The position numbers were made by a program, and so were the translations under genes. Below, piece by piece: positions 35,504 through 44,096 of a DNA stretch of 57,041 bases. Source of the stretch: an uncultured bacterium. GTDB taxonomy: Bacteria > Bacillota > Clostridia > Oscillospirales > Acutalibacteraceae. The stretch's first letter is position 1. The number at the start of each line of letters is the position of its first letter. The notes under the pieces are model-generated. The model ran no database searches. It saw only the letters and a program-made list of their open reading frames with translations, and had not been told where the DNA came from. The DNA lies in assembly GCA_905215855.1 (NCBI GenBank), contig CAJMRT010000009.1, positions 1 to 57,041 on the forward strand, read 5' to 3'.

Positions 35504-36877
35504 ATGATTCATCAGTATAAACTTAACGGATACAACATAGTTCTTGATGTTTACAGCGGCAGTGTACACGCAGTCGATGACCTTGCTTATGATGTTATTG
35601 CAATGTACAAAAGCACAACAAAAGAACAGATAATTGACGAAATGCTTTCAAAATATGCAGACAATCCTGAGATTACAAAAGAAGAAATCTCCGACTGCAT
35701 TGATGATGTAAAAGAGCTTGAGGAACAGGGCAAACTCTTTACAGAGGACAAGTATGAAAACCTTGCATTTGACTTTAAAAAGAGAAACACAGTAATCAAA
35801 GCACTTTGTCTGCACATTGCTCACACCTGTAACCTTAACTGCGAATACTGCTTTGCAAGTCAGGGCAAATATCACGGTGAAAGAGCACTTATGAGCTTTG
35901 AAGTGGGCAAGAGAGCAATTGATTTTCTTATTGAAAACTCAGGCAGCAGAGTGAACCTTGAGGTTGACTTCTTCGGCGGAGAACCTCTTATGAACTTTGA
36001 TGTTGTAAAGCAGATTGTTGCCTATGCAAGAAGCATTGAAAAGGAACACAACAAAAACTTCCGTTTTACACTTACAACAAACGGTATGCTTGTTGATGAC
36101 GATGTAATTGAATTTGCAAACAAAGAATGTCACAATGTAGTTCTCAGCCTTGACGGCAGAAAAGAAGTGCATGACCATCTTCGCAAAACTGTAAACGGCA
36201 AAGGCAGTTATGATATTATCGTTCCGAAATTTCAGGAATTTGTCAAAAAAAGAGGCAACAAGGGTTACTATGTAAGAGGCACTTACACACATAATAACAC
36301 AGACTTCACAAACGATATTTTCCATATGGCGGATTTGGGATTTACAGAGCTTTCAATGGAACCAGTTGTATGTGCTCCCGATGACCCATATGCACTTACA
36401 TATGACGATTTGCCTGTTCTTTTTGAGCAATACGAAATTCTTGCAAAGGAAATGCTCAAGCGTGAAAAAGAGGGCAGACCGCTCACCTTCTATCATTATA
36501 TGATTGACCTTACAGGCGGTCCGTGCATTTATAAGAGAATCTCGGGTTGCGGTTCGGGTACAGAATATATGGCTGTAACACCTTGGGGTGACCTTTATCC
36601 CTGTCATCAGTTTGTAGGCGATGAAAAGTACAAGCTCGGCGATATCTTTAACGGTGTTTCAAACACGAAAATTCAGGACGAATTTAAGCTTTGTAATGCA
36701 TACGCCTGTCCTGACTGCAAAGACTGCTGGGCAAGACTTTATTGCAGCGGCGGTTGTGCCGCAAACGCTTATCATGCAACAGGCTCAATCACAGGTATTT
36801 ACGAATACGGCTGTGAGCTTTTCAGAAAAAGAATGGAATGTGCCATTATGATGAAGGTTGCAGAAGCGGAAGAATAA
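35504..36877 (+). CDS. scfB: SCIFF radical SAM maturase
   Basis: 457 residues. Installs thioether cross-links in the SCIFF peptide. Residues 1-85 form a RiPP-recognition-like domain (MIHQYKLNGYNIVLDVYSG is the typical start). The radical SAM cluster motif CNLNCEYCF is at C109, C113, C116, followed by FFGGEPLMN. The C-terminal SPASM/twitch region contains many cysteines (GPCIYKRISGCGSG, CHQF, CPDCKDCW, YCSGGCAANAYH) for two auxiliary [4Fe-4S] clusters. ATG 35504 has GGAG upstream and matches the family start; upstream in-frame codons fall in the attenuator. It is the partner of the 50-residue precursor. Confidence 0.97.
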   Translation: MIHQYKLNGYNIVLDVYSGSVHAVDDLAYDVIAMYKSTTKEQIIDEMLSKYADNPEITKEEISDCIDDVKELEEQGKLFTEDKYENLAFDFKKRNTVIKALCLHIAHTCNLNCEYCFASQGKYHGERALMSFEVGKRAIDFLIENSGSRVNLEVDFFGGEPLMNFDVVKQIVAYARSIEKEHNKNFRFTLTTNGMLVDDDVIEFANKECHNVVLSLDGRKEVHDHLRKTVNGKGSYDIIVPKFQEFVKKRGNKGYYVRGTYTHNNTDFTNDIFHMADLGFTELSMEPVVCAPDDPYALTYDDLPVLFEQYEILAKEMLKREKEGRPLTFYHYMIDLTGGPCIYKRISGCGSGTEYMAVTPWGDLYPCHQFVGDEKYKLGDIFNGVSNTKIQDEFKLCNAYACPDCKDCWARLYCSGGCAANAYHATGSITGIYEYGCELFRKRMECAIMMKVAEAEE

Positions 36878-36894
36878 AATTACGGTAAAATTTT

Positions 36895-36932
36895 CAGGCA
36901 GATACATTTTTCTTGTATCTGCCTGTATTTTC
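36895..36932 (+). terminator. intrinsic terminator after the SCIFF maturase
   Basis: A perfect 12-bp stem CAGGCAGATACA/TGTATCTGCCTG with a 7-base loop and TATTTT. It lies just upstream of the MBL gene, so that gene is probably expressed by readthrough or a weak promoter overlapping it. Confidence 0.85.
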
Positions 36933-36942
36933 GAGGTGCTGT

Positions 36943-37752
36943 ATGAACGAAAAAATTATTATGCTCGGCACAGGAAGTGCGATGGTTACCGACTGTTATA
37001 ATACCTGTTTTCTTCTGAAATCCGAAAACGACTGTCTTCTTGTTGACGCAGGCGGCGGAAACGGAATTTTATCCGCAATTAAGAAATCCGGAATAGCTTG
37101 GAACAGCATAAAGACAATGTTTATTACTCATTCTCACACCGACCATATTTTAGGTGCCGTGTGGGTAATAAGGCAAATAAGCGCTCTTATGAATTCAGGC
37201 AAATATGACGGTAATTTTAATATTTACTGCCACGATGAATGTGTTGATTCAATCACGGCAATTTGCAACCACACACTTGCACCGAAATTTCTCAAAAATA
37301 TCAATACAAAAATTTTCATCAATGAAGTAAAAGACGGCGAAAAACAAAATGCCGGCAGTATCCGACTCACTTTCTTTGATATATTTTCAGACAAAACAAA
37401 GCAATTCGGATTCAAGGCTGTTTTTCCGTCAGGAAAAGTTCTCGCCTGTCTCGGTGATGAACCGTTCAATGAAAAATGCAGAAGTTTTCTTCAAAACTGT
37501 GATTATCTTATGTGTGAAGCATTTTGCCTTTACGGTCAGAAAGATATTTTTAAGCCCTACGAAAAATTCCACAGCACGGTACTTGATGCCGGAAAACTCG
37601 CAGAGAGTCTTTTTGCAAAAAATCTTATCCTGTATCACACCGAGGACGAAACACTTCAAACACGCAAAAGTACATATACTTCAGAGGCAAGAACAGTTTT
37701 TAACGGAAATATATTTGTTCCCGATGATTTTGAAGTTATTGACTTAAAATAA
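36943..37752 (+). CDS. RNase Z-like metallo-beta-lactamase fold hydrolase
   Basis: 269 residues. MBL-fold core with the zinc motif FITHSHTDHILG (HxHxDH), DAGGGNGIL near the N-terminus and later His/Asp residues in YHTEDET. The overall form matches RNase Z-like and phosphodiesterase-like MBL proteins but not tRNase Z closely; substrate unknown. ATG 36943 has GAGGTG 5-10 bases upstream and begins the conserved MLGTGSAMVTD strand. It ends with a 9-base overlap with the convergent feoB. Adjacent to SCIFF maturase but separated by a strong terminator. Confidence 0.82.
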   Translation: MNEKIIMLGTGSAMVTDCYNTCFLLKSENDCLLVDAGGGNGILSAIKKSGIAWNSIKTMFITHSHTDHILGAVWVIRQISALMNSGKYDGNFNIYCHDECVDSITAICNHTLAPKFLKNINTKIFINEVKDGEKQNAGSIRLTFFDIFSDKTKQFGFKAVFPSGKVLACLGDEPFNEKCRSFLQNCDYLMCEAFCLYGQKDIFKPYEKFHSTVLDAGKLAESLFAKNLILYHTEDETLQTRKSTYTSEARTVFNGNIFVPDDFEVIDLK

Positions 37753-39657
37753 TCTCATAACACCTGCTGTAATCATACAAAGCACAATTCCCATTGCAGT
37801 AGGCAAAGCCATAGAAACAAGCGTCCATTTAAGGCTGCCTGTTTCTTTTTTTATTGTCAGACAGGTTGTTGAACACGGATAATGAAGAATACAAAGAATA
37901 ATCGTGCATACAGCCGTTGTAATCGTCCAGCCGTTCATACTGAGAAGTTGAAACAGCTGATCGTAGCTTGAATAATCAACAAGAGTACCGCTTGCCATAT
38001 ATGACATAATTATAATCGGAATAACGGTTTCATTCGCAGGAAATCCAAGTATAAATGCCATTATTATAACACCGTCAACCCCGATAAATCTGCCGAACGG
38101 ATCTAAAAAATCAGTACAATATTTTAAAAGTGAAATATCGCTTATATGCACATTTGCAAGAATCCAGATTATCGCACCTGCCGGAGCGGCAACCGCAACA
38201 GCCCTTCCTAAAACAAATAAAGTTCTGTCCAACAGCGAACGGACGATAGTTTTTAAAATCTGCGGTTTTCTGTACGGCGGAAGCTCAAGTACAAATCCGG
38301 ACTGTTCACCTTTCAATATTGTGACTGAAAGCACCTTAGATATGACAAGTGTTATAAAAACGCAAAAAACTATTATTCCAATCAACAATGCCGCTACCTC
38401 AAGCGAACTGCTCAGCGTAAATGCCGTACCTGCAAAGAACATTAGCAGTAATGCAATAATTGTGGGGAACCGTCCGTTACACGGCATAAAATTATTTGTA
38501 AGAATTGCAATCAGCCGTTCCTTGGGCGACTCAATAATTCTGCATCCCGTAACTCCACAGGCATTACAGCCAAGACCCATTGCCATTGTAAGGCTCTGCT
38601 TTCCGTGAGCACCGCACTTTGAAAAATGCCTGTCAAGATTAAATGCAATTCTCGGCAGATATCCCGAATCCTCAACAAGCGAAAATAGCGGAAAGAATAT
38701 AGCCATAGGCGGCAGCATTACAGATACCACCCATGACAGAGTTGTATAAACTCCGTCAATCAAAAGTCCCGTTGCAACATCGGGAGCGTGTAAAAAATCA
38801 AAAAGAATATATAGCTTCTCTTTTATAAAGCCAAACAAATTACTTAACCATTCGCTCGGATAATTTGCACCGACAACCGTTATCCAGAACAATATACCAA
38901 GCATTGCAAGCATAATCGGTATACCTGTGGTTTTGCTTGTAAGTATTTTATCAAGCTTTCTTGTACAAGCATTTAACTCTGATTTTTCATATTTTACGCA
39001 GTCACTTGAAATTTTGTTGCCAATCTGTGAAAGCTTTTCAATATTCTGTTTGTAGTTTTTTTCGGATAGTATATCAATACCTTCAAAATTCCTTTCTACT
39101 CTAAAACATTTTGTTTTTCCGCTGCATACATTATAGATAGCTTTTTTTAATTCATCCAAACCTTTTTTGTCTGTCGCACAGGTTTTCACAACAGGTATTC
39201 CAAGGTTAAGTGATAACTCGTCACAGTCGATTTTTATACCGTTTTTTTCAGCCTCATCACAAAGGTTAAGACAAAGAACAGCATTCTTTGTGACAGATAA
39301 CACCTGCAATGCAAACGAAAGATTTCTTTCAATAACTCCGCAGTCAATAACTATTACAACGCAGTCATTTTGATTTTGTATAAGACAGTCCCTTGTTACC
39401 GCCTCTTCGCCCGAAAATGACAGCAGGGAATAGCATCCCGGTAAGTCCGTAATACAAAACCTTGCGTCTTTGATTTTGCAACAACCTCTGGCAAACTCAA
39501 CTGTTTTACCCGTCCAGTTTCCTGTGTGCTGTCTTAATCCCGTCAGTTCGTTAAAAATTGTACTCTTGCCAACATTAGGATTACCGGCAAGAGAAATTTT
39601 GTAATCGCAATCTGATACATCCTTATTTTTTAAAAATGACTTATCCGTAGAAAACAA
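37744..39657 (-). CDS. feoB: ferrous iron transporter FeoB
   Basis: 637 residues. Cytosolic G domain at residues 20-180 with P-loop GNPNVGKSTIFNELTG and G3 DLPGCYSL, a helical GDI segment, then a membrane domain with the two Gate regions, including MGLGCNACGVTGCRI and FFPLFSLVEDSGYLPR. It imports Fe(II) across the cytoplasmic membrane. The C-terminus is short and lacks a FeoC-like tail, and overall length is at the lower end for FeoB. It is 15 bases downstream of feoA on the same strand and overlaps the convergent MBL gene by 9 bases. Confidence 0.96.
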   Translation of the reverse strand: MFSTDKSFLKNKDVSDCDYKISLAGNPNVGKSTIFNELTGLRQHTGNWTGKTVEFARGCCKIKDARFCITDLPGCYSLLSFSGEEAVTRDCLIQNQNDCVVIVIDCGVIERNLSFALQVLSVTKNAVLCLNLCDEAEKNGIKIDCDELSLNLGIPVVKTCATDKKGLDELKKAIYNVCSGKTKCFRVERNFEGIDILSEKNYKQNIEKLSQIGNKISSDCVKYEKSELNACTRKLDKILTSKTTGIPIMLAMLGILFWITVVGANYPSEWLSNLFGFIKEKLYILFDFLHAPDVATGLLIDGVYTTLSWVVSVMLPPMAIFFPLFSLVEDSGYLPRIAFNLDRHFSKCGAHGKQSLTMAMGLGCNACGVTGCRIIESPKERLIAILTNNFMPCNGRFPTIIALLLMFFAGTAFTLSSSLEVAALLIGIIVFCVFITLVISKVLSVTILKGEQSGFVLELPPYRKPQILKTIVRSLLDRTLFVLGRAVAVAAPAGAIIWILANVHISDISLLKYCTDFLDPFGRFIGVDGVIIMAFILGFPANETVIPIIIMSYMASGTLVDYSSYDQLFQLLSMNGWTITTAVCTIILCILHYPCSTTCLTIKKETGSLKWTLVSMALPTAMGIVLCMITAGVMRLF

Positions 39658-39672
39658 TAAAAAAGCCTCCTT

Positions 39673-39909
39673 TTATTCAGGAGTAACAATGATATTTTTG
39701 CAATCGTTATTTCTCAGTGCCACAACGGCATTTTTAACAAGATACGCAGACGGATCACCGAACGGACTTGTAAATAAGGGAATAACAGGACTGTTCTCCA
39801 TAATACCAAAATCAAATATTCTGTTTTTGATATTTTCATTACAGTTCACACGATAGACAATCCCCGTAACTCCAAGCGGTAACTTGTCAAGCGAACATTT
39901 TTCTTTCAT
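39673..39909 (-). CDS. feoA: ferrous iron transport protein FeoA
   Basis: 78 residues, SH3-like FeoA fold: LDKLPLGVTGIVYRV, a middle NRIFDFGIMENSPV and ALRNNDCKNIIV at the end. FeoA is the small cytosolic partner of FeoB. ATG 39909 is chosen because GGTG lies a few bases upstream; an in-frame TTG at 39927 would add six residues. No DtxR or Fur box was recognised with confidence. It diverges from the riboswitch-controlled operon to its right. Confidence 0.88.
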   Translation of the reverse strand: MKEKCSLDKLPLGVTGIVYRVNCNENIKNRIFDFGIMENSPVIPLFTSPFGDPSAYLVKNAVVALRNNDCKNIIVTPE

Positions 39910-40040
39910 CTGATTCACCGATTTCAACTTTTTATTAACAGGATATTCAATTCATACAAGTAAGTTACACAAAAAGCCGGCCATAAACTAAACTTATATC
40001 ATACCCGAATAAACTCTGATATCAGAAAAATTTTAAGGAA

Positions 40041-40069
40041 TTGACACGACTATAAACAGGTGTTATAAT
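40041..40069 (+). promoter_or_regulatory. consensus sigma-A promoter of the cobalamin riboswitch operon
   Basis: Perfect TTGACA at 40041-40046, 17 bases, perfect TATAAT at 40064-40069. The strongest-looking promoter in the window. Confidence 0.92.
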
Positions 40070-40107
40070 TAAATGCAGATTTCAAATGTATATAACTTAA
40101 TATGGGT

Positions 40108-40218
40108 TTACGGTTCAAAATGCATCTTGCAGAGTAGATAACAGAGAATTCGGTGAGAATCCGAAGCAACAGTCATTACTGTATTTGGCATTGCCATAAG
40201 TCAGGTCGCTGTCCGTAT
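40108..40218 (+). promoter_or_regulatory. cobalamin (B12) riboswitch aptamer
   Basis: Conserved B12-box features in order: a closing helix TACGG...CCGTA (40109-40113 with 40213-40217), GGTGAGAATCCGAAGC, the CATTACTGTA segment, and AAGTCAGGTCGCTGTCC near the 3' end, matching the consensus GTCAGgNgaCCTGCC block with local changes. Regulation is expected to be OFF when cobalamin is bound, through the terminators downstream. I judged this by eye; a covariance-model search would settle the subclass. Confidence 0.85.
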
Positions 40219-40267
40219 GCCTCGGATTTTGCAAATCTTGGACAGGGAAGAGGTGCAGCCGACCATA

Positions 40268-40300
40268 TCTGTACAGACTTTTGGTCTGTATGGTTTTGTT
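40268..40300 (+). terminator. first terminator of the riboswitch expression platform
   Basis: A 10-bp stem with two G-U pairs (40269-40278 with 40284-40293), TTTTG loop, then TTTTGTTTG. It lies 50 bases after the aptamer. Confidence 0.75.
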
Positions 40301-40306
40301 TGTTGT

Positions 40307-40335
40307 GCCTTCCAAAAACGGAGGGCTTTTTATTT
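40307..40335 (+). terminator. second terminator of the riboswitch expression platform
   Basis: 7-bp stem GCCTTCC/GGAGGGC (one G-U pair) with an A-rich loop, then TTTTTATTTT. It ends 41 bases before the first operon gene, so two terminators stand in series before the operon. Confidence 0.8.
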
Positions 40336-40375
40336 TGCCTTTCGATATACACAATACAATATGGAGGAAAACACT

Positions 40376-42262
40376 ATGAACAAATCTTTTAAAAAAATCC
40401 TCTCAATTGTACTTTCTGTAATGATGATTTCGTCACTTATGACGGTTTCACTTTCAGTAAGCGCAGTTGAAGACGGAAAAGTAAGAGTAATTGTCAGAAA
40501 TGATACATACTCAGTAGAAAACGGCGCTCCGTGGGACGGCGTTCTCGTTGATGAGTGGGTAAGCATTGATAATGACACTACTATGATGTCAGCCGTTGCT
40601 GATGCACTCAACAATCACGGCTACACACAGGAAGGTGCTGAGAACAATTACATCTCGTCAATTAACGGTCTTGCTGCATTTGACGGCGGTACAATGAGCG
40701 GTTGGATGGGAACTCTCAATGATTGGTTTACAAACTACGGTTTCGCTGATATTACCGTTGCAAGCGGCAACCTTGAGAGCGGTGACGAAATCGCTATTAT
40801 GTATACTTCAAACGGTTACGGCGAGGATATCGGCGGTACATGGGCAAATAACGATACAACTGTTAAATCGGTTGAAATCACAGGTGCCGAGCTTTCAGGT
40901 GAATTTGATCCGTCTGTAACAGAATATACACTTACAATCGGCACACCGTCAGCTGATGTAAATGTAGTTCCTACTGCAACTAACAAAAACTTCCAGACAA
41001 GAAAATATAAGAATGAATATCTTCCTTCTGACGATAGTGCGTTTTACAAGAGAAGTCAGACGGTTAATGTTTCTGACGGTGACAAAATTATCATAGGTTG
41101 CGGTGATACTGCATGGCCGTCAATGAACACAAGTGAAGGCGGTACTGTATATACATTCACAGTGAAATATGCTCCTTCCGCAGCTGACACAGTTTCAAAC
41201 AAGATTGACGAGGTTGCAAAGCATCTTTCTTCACAGGCTATACCTACTGTTTCATCTGTAGGCGGCGAATGGACTGTTATCGGTCTTGCAAGAGCTGACA
41301 AAATCACAGATGAAATTGCAAACGGCTACTATAACAATGCAGTTAAGTATGTTGAAGAAAAGGGTTCTGCAAAGCTTCACAACACAAAATCAACAGACAA
41401 CTCAAGAGTAATTCTTGCACTTACAGCAATCGGCAAAGATGTTACAAACATTGCATCATTCAATCTTCTTGAACCTCTTGCAGATATGGATTATGTTAAA
41501 AAGCAGGGAATCAACGGTCCTATCTTTGCTCTTATCGCACTTGACTCAGGCGATTATGAAATTCCTCAGACCGATGCTACAAACAAAACAACAAGAGAAA
41601 AACTCGTACAGACAATTCTTGACGCACAAGTAGCAAACGGTGGCTGGACATTTTTCGGTTCAACTGCAGATCCTGATATGACAGGTATGGCAATTCAGGC
41701 ACTTGCTCCTTACTATTCAACAAACAGCGATGTTAAAGAGGCAATTGATAAAGCGCTCACAGCAATGTCAAATGCACAGAATAAAAACGGCGGTTTTGCA
41801 TCATGGGGTTCTGTAAACAGCGAAAGCTGTGCGCAGATACTCGTTGCACTTACAAGTCTTGGAATCAATCCTGCAAATGATGAAAGATTCATCAAAAACG
41901 GCAACACACTTATTGATGCTATGATGAATTTCTCCGCTGAAAACGGCTTTGGTCATACAGATACAACATACAATCAGATGGCAACAGAACAGGGCTTCTA
42001 TGCTTTTGTTTCATTTGATCGTCTTGCAAACGGCAAAACATCACTCTACGATATGACAGACAGAATTGCTGCTAACTATAAGACAGGCGATGTAAACCTT
42101 GACGGCACAGTTTCAGTTGTTGATACAACACTTGTTCAGAAAGCAGTTATTAACCTTGAAACACTTTCAAAGGTTTCAAGCATAAAGGCTGATGTGAACT
42201 GTGACGGTGTTATTGACATAGTTGACGCAACACTTATCCAGAAAATCATTGTAAATGCTTGA
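40376..42262 (+). CDS. secreted intrinsic-factor-like DUF4430/alpha-toroid protein with dockerin
   Basis: 628 residues. Signal peptide 1-30; transcobalamin-like DUF4430 domain about 35-152 (TMSGWMGTLNDWFTNYGF, then GDEIAIMYTSNGYGEDIGG); a cadherin-like beta-sandwich about 164-265; an alpha/alpha-toroid of prenyltransferase/squalene-oxidase-like repeats about 272-560 (ANGGWTFFG, KNGGFASWG, NGFGHTDTTYNQMATEQGFYA); and a two-repeat type I dockerin at 571-628 (GDVNLDGTVSVVD, ADVNCDGVIDIVD). Human intrinsic factor and transcobalamin combine the same alpha6/alpha6 and DUF4430 folds around cobalamin. With a B12 riboswitch upstream and an ECF transporter downstream, capture of extracellular corrinoid is the likely job. 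GGAGGA precedes ATG 40376. Confidence 0.85.
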   Translation: MNKSFKKILSIVLSVMMISSLMTVSLSVSAVEDGKVRVIVRNDTYSVENGAPWDGVLVDEWVSIDNDTTMMSAVADALNNHGYTQEGAENNYISSINGLAAFDGGTMSGWMGTLNDWFTNYGFADITVASGNLESGDEIAIMYTSNGYGEDIGGTWANNDTTVKSVEITGAELSGEFDPSVTEYTLTIGTPSADVNVVPTATNKNFQTRKYKNEYLPSDDSAFYKRSQTVNVSDGDKIIIGCGDTAWPSMNTSEGGTVYTFTVKYAPSAADTVSNKIDEVAKHLSSQAIPTVSSVGGEWTVIGLARADKITDEIANGYYNNAVKYVEEKGSAKLHNTKSTDNSRVILALTAIGKDVTNIASFNLLEPLADMDYVKKQGINGPIFALIALDSGDYEIPQTDATNKTTREKLVQTILDAQVANGGWTFFGSTADPDMTGMAIQALAPYYSTNSDVKEAIDKALTAMSNAQNKNGGFASWGSVNSESCAQILVALTSLGINPANDERFIKNGNTLIDAMMNFSAENGFGHTDTTYNQMATEQGFYAFVSFDRLANGKTSLYDMTDRIAANYKTGDVNLDGTVSVVDTTLVQKAVINLETLSKVSSIKADVNCDGVIDIVDATLIQKIIVNA

Positions 42263-42270
42263 TTATAAAT

Positions 42271-43203
42271 ATGGAAAAGCTAAAAAAATTTGTTAAGAAA
42301 AATCAAATACTCTTAATTGCAGTATGCGTTTGTATTGCCGCACTTACAGCAACATTTTTTGCAGGCGGTAATTTGTCAAATGACAAGGTACAAACAGCAA
42401 CAAACAATACTGTCTCATCTACAGTAGCAGATGCAGAAGCTTCTTCTGTATCTGTTACCGAGAGTAGAATCAATACAACACAAGGTTCTACATCTGCTAC
42501 AAAGGCAGACAAAGACAAAAAAGGCAAGAAAAATTCCGAGGACAAAAAGAACATAAAAAGCGATTCGCAGAATAACAGCAGTTCATCTGCTGCTAACAGC
42601 GAAAAGTCAGAAACAAGTTCTAAGAGCAGTTCTTCAAGCAACAAAAATTCTTCGTCTTCAAGCAGCTCATCAAGCTCAAGCAAAAAGAACGATGTTCAAC
42701 CGACAACACAGGATAAGTATAAAACCGACCCTGTACCTGAGGGAAAGCCTAAGCCGGTTGAACCACAGGAGCAGGAAACGAAAGACACAAATCTTTATTG
42801 TACCTTTACAATAACCTGTTCTACAATCCTTGATAATATGGACGACCTTGACCCCGAAAAGGTTGAACTTGTACCGAAAGACGGTATAATCCTCAAAAAG
42901 CAGAAGGTTCAGTTTAAAGAGGGCGAGTCTGTTTTTGATGTACTTAAAAGAGTTTGCAAAAACAATAAGATTCATATGGAGTCAAGCTGGACTCCAATGT
43001 ACAATTCCGCATATATTGAGGGAATTAACAACCTTTATGAATTTGACTGCGGTTCTCTTTCCGGTTGGATGTACAAGGTAAACGAATGGTTTCCAAACTA
43101 CGGCTGTTCACGATATGAACTCAAAAACGGTGATGATGTAGTTTGGTGCTACACCTGCAATTTAGGCTATGATGTAGGCGGAGGATACGCAACAGGAGAA
43201 TAA
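42271..43203 (+). CDS. membrane-anchored Ser-rich DUF4430 protein
   Basis: 310 residues. A basic N-terminus and one TM helix (about 12-31) with no clear lipobox, then a 110-residue Ser/Lys/Asn-rich linker (about 60-170) suited to cross the cell wall, and one transcobalamin-like DUF4430 domain (about 172-306) with CGSLSGWMYKVNEWFPNYGCS and GDDVVWCYTCNLGYDVGGG. Likely the cell-surface corrinoid acceptor that sits between the secreted dockerin protein and the transporter. An in-frame TTG at 42259 overlaps the upstream stop; I prefer ATG 42271, though neither has a strong ribosome site, so translation is probably coupled. Confidence 0.8.
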   Translation: MEKLKKFVKKNQILLIAVCVCIAALTATFFAGGNLSNDKVQTATNNTVSSTVADAEASSVSVTESRINTTQGSTSATKADKDKKGKKNSEDKKNIKSDSQNNSSSSAANSEKSETSSKSSSSSNKNSSSSSSSSSSSKKNDVQPTTQDKYKTDPVPEGKPKPVEPQEQETKDTNLYCTFTITCSTILDNMDDLDPEKVELVPKDGIILKKQKVQFKEGESVFDVLKRVCKNNKIHMESSWTPMYNSAYIEGINNLYEFDCGSLSGWMYKVNEWFPNYGCSRYELKNGDDVVWCYTCNLGYDVGGGYATGE

Positions 43204-43205
43204 CG

Positions 43206-44096
43206 ATGAAGGATACTTTTTCAAATATGCACCCCTTTATCAATTTTATATTTTTTGCACTTACAATAGGGTTCACGATGTTTATCATGAACCCTGTTTG
43301 TCTTGCTGTCAGTTTTTTATGTGCGCTTATAACGACCTTGTATCTTAACGGCAAAAAGGCTGTCCGATTATCACTTGTCTATCTTTTGCCGATGATACTC
43401 TTGATAGTTCTTATAAATCCTGTATTTAATCATGAGGGAATGACTATTTTAACTTATTTTCCTTGGGATAATCCATTAACCCTCGAATCAATTGTTTACG
43501 GTATTGCAAGTGCATTTTTACTTTCATCAACCGTATTGTGGTTCTCATCATTTAATGCAGTAATAACTTCGGACAAAGTAGTTTTCCTTTTCGGCAGAAT
43601 AATGCCGTCATTAAGCCTTGTCATTTCAATGGCTCTGCGATTTGTTCCCAGATTTTCCGCACAAATGAAACTCGTAAGAAACGCACAGCACACTCTCGGT
43701 CGTGATGTAAACGAAGGAACATTATTTCAGAGAATGAGGAACGCTGTAAAAATCCTTTCGATTATGATAACCTGGTCGCTTGAAAATGCAATTGAAACAG
43801 CCGATTCTATGAAAAGCAGGGGACACGGTCTTAAAGGCAGAACCTCATACTTACTTTATAAATTTGACAAACGAGATGCTATTATGCTCTGTGCAATTCT
43901 CTTTTCGGGAACAGTACTTATGATTTTGCTTTTTACAAACGCAATAAAATTCAGATACTATCCGTCAATCAAGGGCGATTTGTTTACGGTGCAAAGTATT
44001 ATTTTTTATATATTCTACACATTTTTAATGTTGATTCCGCTATCGGTAAATATAGGAGAGGGTATAAAATGGAAACATATGCAATCAAGAATCTAA
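43206..44096 (+). CDS. ECF transporter T component (EcfT/CbiQ-like)
   Basis: 296 residues with about six TM helices. The cytoplasmic coupling region has ADSMKSRGHG, a version of the A-R-G coupling helices of EcfT/CbiQ, preceded by LRFVPRFSAQMKLVRNAQ. It provides the membrane scaffold connecting the two ATPases with the S component. It starts 2 bases after the DUF4430 gene stop, and its end overlaps the fused ATPase gene by 28 bases. A cobalt-type CbiQ is possible, but no CbiM/CbiN is present. Confidence 0.88.
   Translation: MKDTFSNMHPFINFIFFALTIGFTMFIMNPVCLAVSFLCALITTLYLNGKKAVRLSLVYLLPMILLIVLINPVFNHEGMTILTYFPWDNPLTLESIVYGIASAFLLSSTVLWFSSFNAVITSDKVVFLFGRIMPSLSLVISMALRFVPRFSAQMKLVRNAQHTLGRDVNEGTLFQRMRNAVKILSIMITWSLENAIETADSMKSRGHGLKGRTSYLLYKFDKRDAIMLCAILFSGTVLMILLFTNAIKFRYYPSIKGDLFTVQSIIFYIFYTFLMLIPLSVNIGEGIKWKHMQSRI

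Noticed and set aside
36283..36486. Antisense frames inside the SCIFF maturase gene
   Set aside because: Inside a highly conserved radical SAM gene; no ribosome sites.
42303..42683. 126-codon antisense frame rich in Glu/Leu opposite the Ser-rich linker
   Set aside because: Produced by translation of the complement of a Ser-codon-rich repeat; no start signals.
42541..42690. Serine-codon repeat resembling a short tandem repeat array
   Set aside because: It is a low-complexity protein linker with varying Ser codons, not a CRISPR or DNA repeat array.
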